64,000 nt of DNA from Bin127 sp965203505 (GTDB taxonomy: Bacteria; Chloroflexota; Dehalococcoidia; Lucifugimonadales; Lucifugimonadaceae), in the NCBI GenBank assembly GCA_965203505.1, contig OZ241880.1, forward strand, positions 1,922,001 to 1,986,000, in the 5' to 3' direction. Made by a program: the position numbers and the translations under genes. The stretch's first letter is position 1; each line of letters begins with the position of its first letter. Below are positions 34,755 through 43,669 of the stretch, one piece after another. The notes under the pieces are model-generated. The model saw only the letters and a program-made list of their open reading frames with translations. It searched no databases and had not been told where the DNA came from.

Positions 34755-34848
34755 ACACATATCATACACCAACGAGCATACTAAGCCTCGCTTAGATCCA
34801 TTTCAACGAGCATGTTACCTTCATCCCGCCGTGGTACGCTTCCATTCC

Positions 34849-35427
34849 ATGGCACAGCGAACCGTGAACCGCTGCGAATGGGCCGGTGACGATCCGCTCA
34901 TGTTGCAATACCACGATGAGCAATGGGGAGTACCGCTACACGGCGACTGTGCCCTATTCGAGTTGCTAATCCTAGAAGGTGCCCAAGCCGGACTATCGTG
35001 GCGCACCATCCTCCACCGTCGAGAAGGCTATCGCGCCGCGTTCGAGGGCTTCGACATCGCGACCGTTGCTGCATACACCGACGCCGATCGCGAACGCCTA
35101 CGCAACGATGCCCGCATCATCCGCAACCGCGCCAAGATCGATTCCGCCATCAAAAACGCTCTAGCGACGGGTAAAGTCCAAGCCGACCACGGCTCGCTAG
35201 ACGCCTTCTTGTGGAGCTTCGTTGGAGGCAAACCTCGTATCAACGCGTTCGAAAACCACACCGACATCCCCGCCCAAACCGACGAATCCCGCGCCATGAG
35301 CAAAGCCCTCCGCGCCTACGGGTTTTCCTTCGTAGGCCCCACCATCTGCTACGCCTTCATGCAGTCGGCGGGGATGGTGAATGACCACGTCACAAGCTGT
35401 TTCCGGTATCCATTGAGTGAGTGCTGA
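34849..35427 (+). CDS. tag: DNA-3-methyladenine glycosylase I
   Basis: Removes 3-methyladenine from alkylated DNA. The Tag pattern is complete: NRCEWAGDDPLMLQYHDEQWG with zinc ligands Cys and His, FELLILEGAQAGLSWRTIL, IRNRAKIDSAIKNA, LWSFVGGKP, RAYGFSFVGPTICYAFMQSAGMVNDH and the C-terminal HVTSCF that supplies the last His and Cys of the zinc site. Length 192 is normal. The start at 34849 is the ATG before the conserved N-terminus. It is transcribed divergently from the VapBC pair. Confidence 0.93.
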   Translation: MAQRTVNRCEWAGDDPLMLQYHDEQWGVPLHGDCALFELLILEGAQAGLSWRTILHRREGYRAAFEGFDIATVAAYTDADRERLRNDARIIRNRAKIDSAIKNALATGKVQADHGSLDAFLWSFVGGKPRINAFENHTDIPAQTDESRAMSKALRAYGFSFVGPTICYAFMQSAGMVNDHVTSCFRYPLSEC

Positions 35428-35547
35428 AACCGACACCACCAACATCCGCCTACACCTTGGTAAAACGCCTACCCTCGCCCTAGTTCCTTAAGATCGGTTC
35501 ACGAACGTTACGGTCGCGGGGTATGAGATCGTTTAGAATCCCCCAAC

Positions 35548-36000
35548 TCAAACAAGGTCAATTTGACTACCATCACTGTCCAAACCCCTCCTCATATACT
35601 GTGCAACCACGCCATATCGATCACCTTCCAACTCGCTCGGATCGGCGTGTTCGATATCTTCCAGCATCCCGATCTTGCTCGTCCAACGACCGTTGCTCAA
35701 TTGCCGCGCCATATGCGAAACCAAGCCATCGTTTGACTGGTAGATCGCAATCTTCTCATACCCGTCTTCCATCGAACCGTCGGCACAACGTTCGTAACCA
35801 AGCTGGTTGAATGCCCCGACGAACGTCAACAATCGTTCGTCCTCGGACGAACCGAAGGGCCATTTAAATCCGGGCCCCGGCCACCACCAGCCTTCTACCG
35901 TCCCGGTTGCCCAAGCGACGCAGTTATAGCCGATGTCCTGTGGACTCGTCACACTGAAATCTGACAAAGACGGGAACAACTCCCGAAGTTGAGCCGTCAA
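35548..36000 (-). CDS. uncharacterised protein, DUF7689-like, 150 aa
   Basis: The conserved core reads YNCVAWATGTVEGWWWPGPG (residues 25-44) with a Cys, and later DGLVSHMARQLSNGRWTSKIGMLEDIEH with two His, then YGVVAQYMRRG. The Cys...His arrangement resembles a papain-like layout, but no catalysis has been shown for this group as far as I know. The TTG start at 36000 follows GAGGG. The protein at 36025-36348 is directly upstream and the two genes look like a fixed pair. Confidence 0.68.
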   Translation of the reverse strand: MTAQLRELFPSLSDFSVTSPQDIGYNCVAWATGTVEGWWWPGPGFKWPFGSSEDERLLTFVGAFNQLGYERCADGSMEDGYEKIAIYQSNDGLVSHMARQLSNGRWTSKIGMLEDIEHADPSELEGDRYGVVAQYMRRGLDSDGSQIDLV

Positions 36001-36024
36001 AAGACCCTCACAAAAATACGGAAA

Positions 36025-36348
36025 CTAGATGTAATCGTTACGCTCACCCCAATCAATCCAAGCCGCCCGCATCGCTTCGATATCTCCACGATCTTGCTCG
36101 CGTATCGGCAACTCACCAGTGATCTCCCGAAGCGCCATGAACCACATCGCCGGCGCTTTTTGCAGGTCTCGAAGTATCAACGGGATCGATGCCGGACCCA
36201 TCCCGACAACCTCTCGATACGCCCGATGTTTCGCGATCATCGTCGGTGACGAAAGATGCGCCGTTTCCCGCTTCCATTCCCCGGCCAAACGATCGAATTC
36301 CGCCTGCATATCAACGCCCGCCTTGACCGCTGAGAGACTTTGCTTCAT
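36025..36348 (-). CDS. hypothetical protein, 107 aa, partner of the DUF7689-like gene
   Basis: The product contains EFDRLAGEWKRETAHLSSPT, HRAYREVVGMGPASIPLILR and ALREITGELPIREQDRGD, blocks that look conserved and that I recall from pairs with the NCVAWA-type protein. It is mainly helical and soluble. The second in-frame ATG (residue 14) could also be the start. It is the first gene of a two-gene operon with a 24-base gap, and lies divergent to the DUF262 restriction gene. Confidence 0.65.
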   Translation of the reverse strand: MKQSLSAVKAGVDMQAEFDRLAGEWKRETAHLSSPTMIAKHRAYREVVGMGPASIPLILRDLQKAPAMWFMALREITGELPIREQDRGDIEAMRAAWIDWGERNDYI

Positions 36349-36406
36349 TGAAAAACCTTATCCACCTAAAGCGACTCTAGACTGCTCAACATTCACCGTC
36401 CATCTT

Positions 36407-36440
36407 ATACCGCATAGCCCCTCATACCGCATAGCCCCTC
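36407..36440. repeat. tandem 17-bp repeat, two perfect copies
   Basis: ATACCGCATAGCCCCTC occurs twice in a row (36407-36423, 36424-36440) in the divergent promoter region between the 107-aa gene and the DUF262 gene. It could be a binding site or mere slippage. Confidence 0.85.
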
Positions 36441-36585
36441 GAACCGGATATCGCGATGCAATCGTCCGAGGCACTCTACAATGAACCGAGACAATTCGCC
36501 GAAGCACAATCAGCGATATACATACGCACTGCTAAACATCTGATGTCGATCTACTTGCGCAACGAGCGACGCATGGGAGGATAAC

Positions 36586-38376
36586 TTGCACACTGACATT
36601 CTTTCACCCAAAGATTTGTTCCAAAAAGACGTCCGTTACACGATCCCGCCGTTTCAGCGACCATACGTATGGTCGCAAGACGATCAATGGGAACCGCTTT
36701 GGGAAGATGTTCGAAATGTGGCAGAGGATTATCTGGATGAGCTCGAACACACAGGTGACAACCACGTCGACGCTGAACAACGGACGAGTCCACATTTCTT
36801 AGGCGCAGTGGTCCTAAAGCAAGTGCCCACGGCGGCAAAGGACATTGATCAACGCGAAGTAATCGACGGCCAGCAAAGAGTGACAACTCTCCAGCTTCTC
36901 TTGGATGCCATTCAACAAGTCTGTGAAGAATCAGACCACCTTAGCCTCAAAAGAGCCGGCAAGCGTCTTTCAAGGCTGGTCACGAACGATGAAGACTTTA
37001 TCGACAACGAAATCCACCACATCTTCAAACTCTGGCCTACGAGCAGCGACCGGCAGGCTTTTACGCACGCAATGGACAACGGTCTTGCAGTGGACGCGTT
37101 CGAGGATTCGTTGATCGTTCAAGCACACGAATTCTTTCAACTTCAAGTGCGCAGGTGGCTTAACGACGGTGATGGCCCCGCGCTACAAAGAATCGACGCG
37201 CTCGAGGCGGCAGTGACAACGTTGCTTCAGATGGTCGTGATTGATCTGAGCCCTCGAGATGATCCCAACCTAATTTTCGAGACTTTGAACGCTCGCGGGA
37301 CGCCTTTGCAACAATCCGACCTGATCAAGAACTTCGTACTGTCAATGGCACGATCTGATCATGATGATCTATGGGCAGGTTTGGATGACAAATGGTGGCG
37401 AGAAGAGGTAAGACAAGGTCGGCTTTACAGACCAAGATTAGACATGCTTCTCAACTACTGGTTGGCAATGCGGACCGGATCGGAAGTTTCACCGTCTAGG
37501 GTATTTGACGTGTTCCGCAGTTACGCCGCGGATCAAGAAATAGAAGACGTTATGTCGACTGTGAAGCTTGATCTGACCAACTATCGCGAGTTCGAAACTT
37601 CAAAAGGCCGCACCGACGACGAGCAGTCGTTTTATTACCGAATCGGTGTCATGCAGTCCCGAGTCATAACCCCCGTTTTGCTTTTGTTGTTGTCCTCCGA
37701 TCACTCCACAAGCATAAAGGCGTTCCGCGCCCTCGAAAGCTTCCTCGTACGGAGGATGATCTGCCGGCAAACTACCAAGGACTACAACCGATTAACCCTC
37801 GAGTTGGCCAGCCGATTGCGCGACAGCGGGTTGGATAAGGCTGACATGGTCACCATCGACTTTCTGAAACAACAGACGGCGTACTCACGGGAATGGCCCA
37901 GCGATCAAGCGGTCGCTCTCGCTATTGAATCTTCGCCACTTTATCGCTTACTTACGCGTGGGAGGTTGAGATTAGTTCTCGAGGGGATCGAGAGTAGGCT
38001 ACGCTCTTCGGGAAAATCCGAACAGAATGTCGCGCCAAAAAACATGACTATCGAGCATGTGATGCCTGTAGGTTGGTCCAATGGCGAATGGACATCACCT
38101 GACGGCGTCGATGCCGAAACGGCCGAACTCGAACGCAACACCCTGATTCACACCGTTGGCAACCTAACACTCGTAACACGAAGACTCAATTCATCCATGT
38201 CGAACCGTTCTTGGGAAAACAAGCGCAATGCACTCCAAAAACACAGCGTTCTTCTGCTCAACAACGAACTGATGGGCGAGCCCATTTGGGACGAAACTGC
38301 CATCCGACACAGGAGTCGCCGCTTGGCCAAAATCGTAGCCGAAGTGTGGCCTGGACCTGAATCCAAAGTGTGGTAG
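36586..38376 (+). CDS. DUF262/DUF1524 (GmrSD-like) restriction protein
   Basis: The 596-residue protein has the DUF262 N-terminal nucleotide-handling part: YTIPPFQRPYVWSQDDQWEPLW and EVIDGQQRVTTLQLLLDA (DGQQR at 94-98), followed by LIFETLNARGTPLQQSDLIKN. A DUF1524 HNH nuclease ends the protein: MTIEHVMPVGW (H491), then ERNTLIHTVGNLTLVTRRLNSSMSNRSWENK. GmrSD enzymes of this layout cut glucosylated, modified phage DNA using NTP. The TTG start at 36586 follows GGGAGG. Single-gene fused form, frame intact. Confidence 0.87.
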   Translation: MHTDILSPKDLFQKDVRYTIPPFQRPYVWSQDDQWEPLWEDVRNVAEDYLDELEHTGDNHVDAEQRTSPHFLGAVVLKQVPTAAKDIDQREVIDGQQRVTTLQLLLDAIQQVCEESDHLSLKRAGKRLSRLVTNDEDFIDNEIHHIFKLWPTSSDRQAFTHAMDNGLAVDAFEDSLIVQAHEFFQLQVRRWLNDGDGPALQRIDALEAAVTTLLQMVVIDLSPRDDPNLIFETLNARGTPLQQSDLIKNFVLSMARSDHDDLWAGLDDKWWREEVRQGRLYRPRLDMLLNYWLAMRTGSEVSPSRVFDVFRSYAADQEIEDVMSTVKLDLTNYREFETSKGRTDDEQSFYYRIGVMQSRVITPVLLLLLSSDHSTSIKAFRALESFLVRRMICRQTTKDYNRLTLELASRLRDSGLDKADMVTIDFLKQQTAYSREWPSDQAVALAIESSPLYRLLTRGRLRLVLEGIESRLRSSGKSEQNVAPKNMTIEHVMPVGWSNGEWTSPDGVDAETAELERNTLIHTVGNLTLVTRRLNSSMSNRSWENKRNALQKHSVLLLNNELMGEPIWDETAIRHRSRRLAKIVAEVWPGPESKVW

Positions 38377-38720
38377 CCGATCACTTAATTGCTAAGATCC
38401 AAGGTAGGCGGATCGAAAAGTGAGTCGGTAATTTCAACGCCCGGTCCCTCAAACTCCCTTCCTCCCTGCAAAACCGCCGACTGCCGCAGGTACTCCGGCT
38501 TCCGCCCCTCTTCTAGACCGTCCGACGGGATTTACCCACAAGCGTCGGTAGAGGGTCCAAGGAACCGCCATTCCTAATCGTCGCTTTCACATGCCGTCTG
38601 CTTTCTCGCAAACTGCCCCACACGCCCAACGCCTTGAAACGGCGCCTCCATCTAACCCCTGCACTCCATCCACTAACCTACTCCCCATAACCCAACCTAA
38701 ACAAAGAACGGAGACACACC
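38377..38720. other. intergenic stretch, possible minus-strand coding remnant
   Basis: No intact gene is supported. On the minus strand 38385-38531 is an open stretch of 48 codons with coding-like composition (a segment EGRKPEYLRQSAVLQGGREF near its middle) but without an ATG, so it could be the tail of a lost gene. The rest is unremarkable. A GGAG ribosome site for the dehydrogenase lies at its end. Confidence 0.4.
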
Positions 38721-39515
38721 ATGAGACTCGAAGGCAAAGTCGCCATAATCACCGGTAGCGCGAGCGGGATCGGTGCCGCCTCCGCCCGACTCTTCGCTGG
38801 CGAAGGTGCCAAAGTCTGCATCGCCGATATAGACGAAGAAAAGGGGCGGCAAGTGGCAGCGGATATCGTCGAGTCTGGCGGTGATGCGTTCTTCAAACGG
38901 CTTGACATTACCAGCGAGGATGACTGGGCGGAAGGTGTCAATGAAGTCGTTGCCCGATATGGGAAAATCAATGTGCTTGTCAACAACGCTGCCGCGGCCC
39001 ACTACGCCAAGGTGGAAGAGACGACCGTCGAAGACTGGGATCACGTGATGGCGGTGAACGGCAAGGGCACATTCCTCGGCACGAGGGAGGTTATCCCACA
39101 CATGAGGCGCGCCGGTGGCGGGTCGATCATCAACATATCGTCCGGTGCCGGACTAGTCGGACAGGCGTGGTCCGCCGCGTACAACGCCTCCAAGGCCGCC
39201 GTCCACCTGCTCGCCAAATGCACGGCGATACAGTACGCCCGCGACGGCATCAGGGCCAACTCCGTACACCCCGGCGCCATCGACACTCAGATGCTCCACG
39301 CCGGCTCCCAACAGATAGGCGACTCCGAAGCGGCCGACAGGCCGATGGGCCGAATGGGCACCCCCGAAGAGATCGGCTACGGCGTCCTATTCTTGGCTTC
39401 CGACGAATCCAGCTACATGACCGGAACTGAGCTGATCATCGACGGCGGCAAACTCTCCGGTCAGTGGAGATTGGCAGACACCCCGTTTGGGCAGGCGGTG
39501 CTGGCGCGGTCGTGA
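38721..39515 (+). CDS. SDR family oxidoreductase
   Basis: Short-chain dehydrogenase with the TGSASGIG cofactor loop at residues 11-18, NNA at 88-90, catalytic S140/S141, Y154 and K158 (SAAYNASKAA), and a family C-terminus (FLASDESSYMTGTELIIDGG). At 264 residues it is a normal classical SDR using NAD(P)H. Its last segment (DGGKLSGQW) is matched by a short remnant 100 bases downstream. The substrate is unknown. Confidence 0.9.
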   Translation: MRLEGKVAIITGSASGIGAASARLFAGEGAKVCIADIDEEKGRQVAADIVESGGDAFFKRLDITSEDDWAEGVNEVVARYGKINVLVNNAAAAHYAKVEETTVEDWDHVMAVNGKGTFLGTREVIPHMRRAGGGSIINISSGAGLVGQAWSAAYNASKAAVHLLAKCTAIQYARDGIRANSVHPGAIDTQMLHAGSQQIGDSEAADRPMGRMGTPEEIGYGVLFLASDESSYMTGTELIIDGGKLSGQWRLADTPFGQAVLARS

Positions 39516-39610
39516 ACTAGGCGTACCGCTGTCCCCTTTCGGGACGAAGGGGGACGTGAGACCAAAAGCGCCAGACAACAAGAGCAGGGGTATGCTCGAC
39601 CTTGCGGTGT

Positions 39611-39655
39611 AAGCTGACCGCCGGAGGCAAGCCGTCAGGACAGTGGCAGTTGACT
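39611..39655 (+). pseudogene. remnant of a second SDR gene, C-terminal end only
   Basis: Translated in one frame this reads KLTAGGKPSGQWQLT, close to the end of the intact SDR just upstream (DGGKLSGQWRLA). It has no start and reads into unrelated sequence, so it looks like the last piece of a duplicated dehydrogenase gene. Confidence 0.4.
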
Positions 39656-39700
39656 GAAATGTCCCACCCCATACGCATGACGCACATTAGCTGAGCCGTC

Positions 39701-39740
39701 AAGATGCCGCACACGCACCCAAGATGCCGCACACGCACCC
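39701..39740. repeat. tandem 20-bp repeat, two perfect copies
   Basis: The unit AAGATGCCGCACACGCACCC is repeated directly (39701-39720 and 39721-39740); AAGATGTCAT follows twice more as a partial copy. Confidence 0.85.
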
Positions 39741-39985
39741 AAGATGTCATTACACACCGCCAAGATGTCATTCCGAGCGCAGCGAGGAATCTCATCGTCT
39801 CGTGCTGCGGATGCCATATTAGATTCTTCACTCCGCTACGCTCCGTTCAGAATGACATGGCTGAGGGCCGCCTGTCAGGCGGTAGAACCCCTCCAATGTC
39901 AACACGACCTGATTTGCATCATGCGTCCCATGCGGGCCTAATCGTCTCGCGCCGTTCGCCCTGAGCTTGTCGAATGGAACTGTTG

Positions 39986-42900
39986 TCAACCGGGCGGCTT
40001 GCATGCCTGGACTTCTTGCAGCCGGCTTACGGTGATGGTTCCGGACAGCCAGTCCTGCACAGCGGCGAGGCCTTCGCTCCGGTCTATGCCCCCGTCGCCG
40101 TTCGCGTCGTAGTGCTGACACGCCGGCAACTGCGGTTCGGGCGTGGCGGTCGGTGTCGGTGTCCCGGTGGCCGTGGACGTCGGCGTCGGCGTGGGTGTGG
40201 CAGCCGGTGCTCCCCGGCCAGGTGGCGTGGTGGCAGTGACTATCCCCGGTTTCCCCTCACCCCGAGCGTTCACCGCAGATACGCGCACCTCATAGGTGAC
40301 TCCGTTCCTCAGCCCTTTTAAGGTAAGGGCGTAGGGTCCTCCGCCCGCGGGCCGGGTACCCTGCAGAGCTTCGGCTTCGCTGTTGGGTACTCCTAGCGGC
40401 TTCCAATAAACGATGTAGTGGTCGATGGGCTGAGCGCCATAGTAAGACGGATCGCTCCACGATATGGTTATCTCACCGGCTCTCCCTGGCTGGGACTCAT
40501 GGTAGTTCGTGCCGACGACGGTGAGCGGGGGAACGCCGGGGAGAGGGTCCGATGACGGGTCCCAGGTTGGAGTCGGCGTCGGAGTCGGTATCGGCTCGCA
40601 CCCGCCGTCCTTCCAAGGATTTTTGTAGTCACTGTAACGGGGGTGCAGCGGTCCCCCTTTTTGCGATGCGAACATCTCGCAGTATCCTCCGAAAGATTCG
40701 CTGAGATGGTACGCCGAGAGTATCCCCTGCCGCCGTTTGATGTTGGACCATATCTCTTCCAATTTCCAAGTGCCGTCTTCGTTTTGGTAAGTGTCGATGA
40801 ACCACTGCGGCGTCTGTTTTTTCAGAACGCTTGCGGTAACGCTCCTAACCTCTTCAGATGAAAGCAGGTCTGTTATGCCGCACTTCTGCCAATAATTTGT
40901 GGTTGCGCTGGAACGCGTTATCGCGTATTCAATGGCATCGGCGTAAAGCTCTACTGCGTCGACACCGCAATTGTTTTCAGTCTTGATGTGGGCGAAGTAG
41001 GTGTGTCCCATGGCTATCGCGGGCGTCGGACCGGAAACAACCCGAGGGTCCAGTGTCCACACATGCGCGAGTTCATGCGCATAGGTGGAATGACTATTGA
41101 GCAGCGCGAGACTGTGGACATTGAGACTCGTTATGTGACATATCCGCAAATTGGCGATATAGGCGCTGTCTGTGGTGCATGTTCGGGACACTCCCATGCC
41201 GTACCTGGAAGTTCCGTGGGGTTGTACACGGACCGGAATGTTCAGTCTCTTCATGCCGTCCCAAGCCTCGCGCAGCCAAGGATGATCCTTCTCCCATTTT
41301 TGCACCACGTCGGTTTCGATAATTCCAGTCGCCCGCCGCTCCGCCTCGGCAAGCTCGCTGGCGCCGGGCGTGCTGGTGGGGACAGCCGGCGGCAGTGGCG
41401 GTGGCACGGGCGTAGGCGTTGGCGTGATAGTGGGCGTCGGTGTAACCGTGGGTGTGGGCGTGGGCGTGGGCTGCGTAGAGGGCGCTCTGTGGAGGCTGCG
41501 TGTTTTTTGCGACGCCGGACCCTCGCCTAACTCGTTTATCGCGGATACCCGCCCCGTATAGTGGCCGGGCGGTAACCCTTCAATACTGAAATGGAAGGGA
41601 CCTTGGACAGTCCGCGGCACCAACTGAGCCGAGTTCCATTCGCTCTCGCCCTGCCGCTTCCACCTCACTATGTATCCTTCTATGGGTGCGCCGCCGCGCC
41701 CCGGAGAGTCCCACGTGACAGCGATCCACCCACTATGCCCATAGAACTGGATGAAGCGAGGATGTGAAGGGGTGCATCCGCCGTCTTTCCAAGGGTTTGT
41801 TATCTTGCTGTCGGAGGACAGCCCTCGGTCCGCCTTGAAGCCCGAGCAGTAGCCGCCGAACATTTCGCTGAGGTGATACACCGCGCTCAACCGCGCAAGC
41901 GCATCGTCCATGCTCTTGACGGCAGTCCATATCCTTGGCATGTTCCAAGTGCCGTTTCCGTTCTGGTAGGTGTCGATGAACCATTGCGGCGTCTGCTTTT
42001 TCAGGACGCTGGCGACGACGTCACTCGCCTGTTTCGTGGGGATTTTAGACACCCGACTGCAGGTATAGTCATTCAGCAGGTAGTCGAGACCGTCTCCCGT
42101 CGCGGCGTGCTGAATTGCGTCGGCTAAAAGCACGCTCGACGGCGCTCTGCAACCGTAATGCTCTTTGATGTGCGCGAAGTAGATATGCCCCACGGCGATC
42201 GCGGGCGTCGGGGCGGAGACCATTCGAGGGTCGGTGGTCCAGATGTGCGCCAAGATATGCGCGTAATAGGCAGGATGGCCGCTGTACTGCTGATTGATGT
42301 CCAGCGCGGTTGCGCGGCATGTTCGCATATCAGGGTTGTGCCCGTAGTCGCATTCCGGACTCAATCTATAGTAAGCGGACAACGGCTTCACATCCGGCCG
42401 GACCCCATGGCTCTTCAGCGCGTTCCAAGTGTCTCGCAGGTACGGGTAGCCGCTTCCCCATTCCCCCACGACTTCGTCTTCGATAGTCTCGCGCGCCTGC
42501 CGGTTGAGCGGCGTGTCGGGCGGAGGCGTGTTGGTGGCGGTCGGCGTATGAGTTGGCGTGGGCGTGGGTGTAGGAGTTGACGTGGCGGTCGGCGTAGGAG
42601 TTGCCGAAGGCGCGGGCGTGTCGGTAGGTGTGGGCGTGGGTGTAGGAGTTGGTGTGGCTGTAGGCGTTGGTGTCGGCGTCGCAGTCTGCGTGGGAGTAGG
42701 AGTCGGCGTAGGTGTGACGGTGGGAGTGGGTGAATCAGTGGTCACGCTTGATTCCCAAGAGTGTCCCACGCCTGACTCGTTCGTTGCGGTTACCCGCACG
42801 GTATAGGTCTTCCCGCCGCCCAAAGCGAAAAAGTGGGTGTTTCTGGTGGATGCGTCGAAATTGACCGTAAGCCATTCGCTCCCATCCTGCGGCTTATACT

Positions 42901-43420
42901 CCACTATGTATCCATCGACCGGCGCGCTGCCTTCGTCTTCCGGAGGCTCCCACGACACGACGATCCGACCTGGAACAGGTTGCAGACTGACGTTTGTGGG
43001 GCTGCTTGGAGCACCCGGGGCGGGCAGCGTTATCTGCGAGTTCAAACGCGGTCCCTTGCCGGCATCGTTCTGTCCCCGCACCCAGACCCGGTAGGTCGCG
43101 CCGGCTTTGAGGTTGCGGAACGTGGTCGCCGTCTTGGGGGCCTCGACCTTGCGGTCCTTGCCATTGCCGCCCTTCTTCTTGAGATGCACGATGTAGCGGT
43201 CCGGCGCGCCGCCGCTCTCCGCCGCCTGCCAGCTGACGGTTATGCTCTCCGCCCCACTCGACAGCTGCAGATCGACCACCGGGCCGGGCATCGCCTCTTC
43301 GTCGGACTGCGCGCCCGCGCCGCCCGCATTCAGCAGAGCAAACAGCGCCAGCATGGCCGAAACCACGAGAATGACGAGAACAGACCTCGAATTCTCAGAC
43401 TTGGAGGAATCTCGTTTCAT
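39986..43420 (-). CDS. exported Fn3 protein with two zincin-like domains and dockerin-like tail
   Basis: The 1144-residue protein has a signal peptide (VLVILVVSAMLALFALL then GAQ), two fibronectin-III domains to about residue 230, and a Thr-Pro linker. A metallopeptidase-like domain follows (about 310-545) with HILAH, then another Fn3 and linker, and a second copy of that domain (about 700-940) with an intact HELAHVW zinc motif. A fourth Fn3 and a C-terminal calcium-loop segment DANGDGGIDRSEG close it. The first copy has Ile where the catalytic Glu should be. It is likely cell-surface or secreted. The ATG at 43420 gives the best signal peptide; an in-frame start lies 45 bases earlier. Confidence 0.82.
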   Translation of the reverse strand: MKRDSSKSENSRSVLVILVVSAMLALFALLNAGGAGAQSDEEAMPGPVVDLQLSSGAESITVSWQAAESGGAPDRYIVHLKKKGGNGKDRKVEAPKTATTFRNLKAGATYRVWVRGQNDAGKGPRLNSQITLPAPGAPSSPTNVSLQPVPGRIVVSWEPPEDEGSAPVDGYIVEYKPQDGSEWLTVNFDASTRNTHFFALGGGKTYTVRVTATNESGVGHSWESSVTTDSPTPTVTPTPTPTPTQTATPTPTPTATPTPTPTPTPTDTPAPSATPTPTATSTPTPTPTPTHTPTATNTPPPDTPLNRQARETIEDEVVGEWGSGYPYLRDTWNALKSHGVRPDVKPLSAYYRLSPECDYGHNPDMRTCRATALDINQQYSGHPAYYAHILAHIWTTDPRMVSAPTPAIAVGHIYFAHIKEHYGCRAPSSVLLADAIQHAATGDGLDYLLNDYTCSRVSKIPTKQASDVVASVLKKQTPQWFIDTYQNGNGTWNMPRIWTAVKSMDDALARLSAVYHLSEMFGGYCSGFKADRGLSSDSKITNPWKDGGCTPSHPRFIQFYGHSGWIAVTWDSPGRGGAPIEGYIVRWKRQGESEWNSAQLVPRTVQGPFHFSIEGLPPGHYTGRVSAINELGEGPASQKTRSLHRAPSTQPTPTPTPTVTPTPTITPTPTPVPPPLPPAVPTSTPGASELAEAERRATGIIETDVVQKWEKDHPWLREAWDGMKRLNIPVRVQPHGTSRYGMGVSRTCTTDSAYIANLRICHITSLNVHSLALLNSHSTYAHELAHVWTLDPRVVSGPTPAIAMGHTYFAHIKTENNCGVDAVELYADAIEYAITRSSATTNYWQKCGITDLLSSEEVRSVTASVLKKQTPQWFIDTYQNEDGTWKLEEIWSNIKRRQGILSAYHLSESFGGYCEMFASQKGGPLHPRYSDYKNPWKDGGCEPIPTPTPTPTWDPSSDPLPGVPPLTVVGTNYHESQPGRAGEITISWSDPSYYGAQPIDHYIVYWKPLGVPNSEAEALQGTRPAGGGPYALTLKGLRNGVTYEVRVSAVNARGEGKPGIVTATTPPGRGAPAATPTPTPTSTATGTPTPTATPEPQLPACQHYDANGDGGIDRSEGLAAVQDWLSGTITVSRLQEVQACKPPG

Positions 43421-43553
43421 TCCCGCGCGTACTCTCGTGGGAATGAAGGTAGCTCGCGCCCCCACAGGGTGATGAGGATTAGGAATGCCAGCGCGGAGAG
43501 GGCTACAAGAATCTGGCGAGTTAATTTAGCACGTAAACGCGAATTATGCGAAC

Positions 43554-43573
43554 GGGGGGGGGGGGGGGGGGGG
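43554..43573. repeat. homopolymer tract G20 upstream of the Fn3 surface protein gene
   Basis: Twenty consecutive G on the + strand lie about 135 bases before the start at 43420, in the promoter or leader region. The exact count depends on the accuracy of the assembly. Confidence 0.88.
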
Positions 43574-43669
43574 TAAACATCATTACGTAGTTGCTCAAGA
43601 CAATTCATGTTGAAATCAATTATTATCAGAATGCAGCGGCGGATGTCAAGTCTGGTTGCCCGGAAAGGG

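Larger units (their letters stand above)
39516..39985. other. 470-bp intergenic stretch with repeats and an SDR-tail remnant
   Basis: No complete gene is supported. It contains a remnant matching the end of the upstream SDR (39611-39655), two copies of a 20-bp unit (39701-39740), and a TCATTCCGAGCGCAGCG-type dispersed repeat at about 39769, which recurs near 58374. Confidence 0.7.

Noticed and set aside
39744..39964. Short open frames in the 39.5-40 kb gap
   Set aside because: They run through dispersed repeats (TCATTCCGAGCG type) and have no ribosome site.
42558..42806. Val-Gly repeat frame opposite the Thr-Pro linker
   Set aside because: It is the reverse reading of the ACP/ACT-rich linker of the Fn3 protein.
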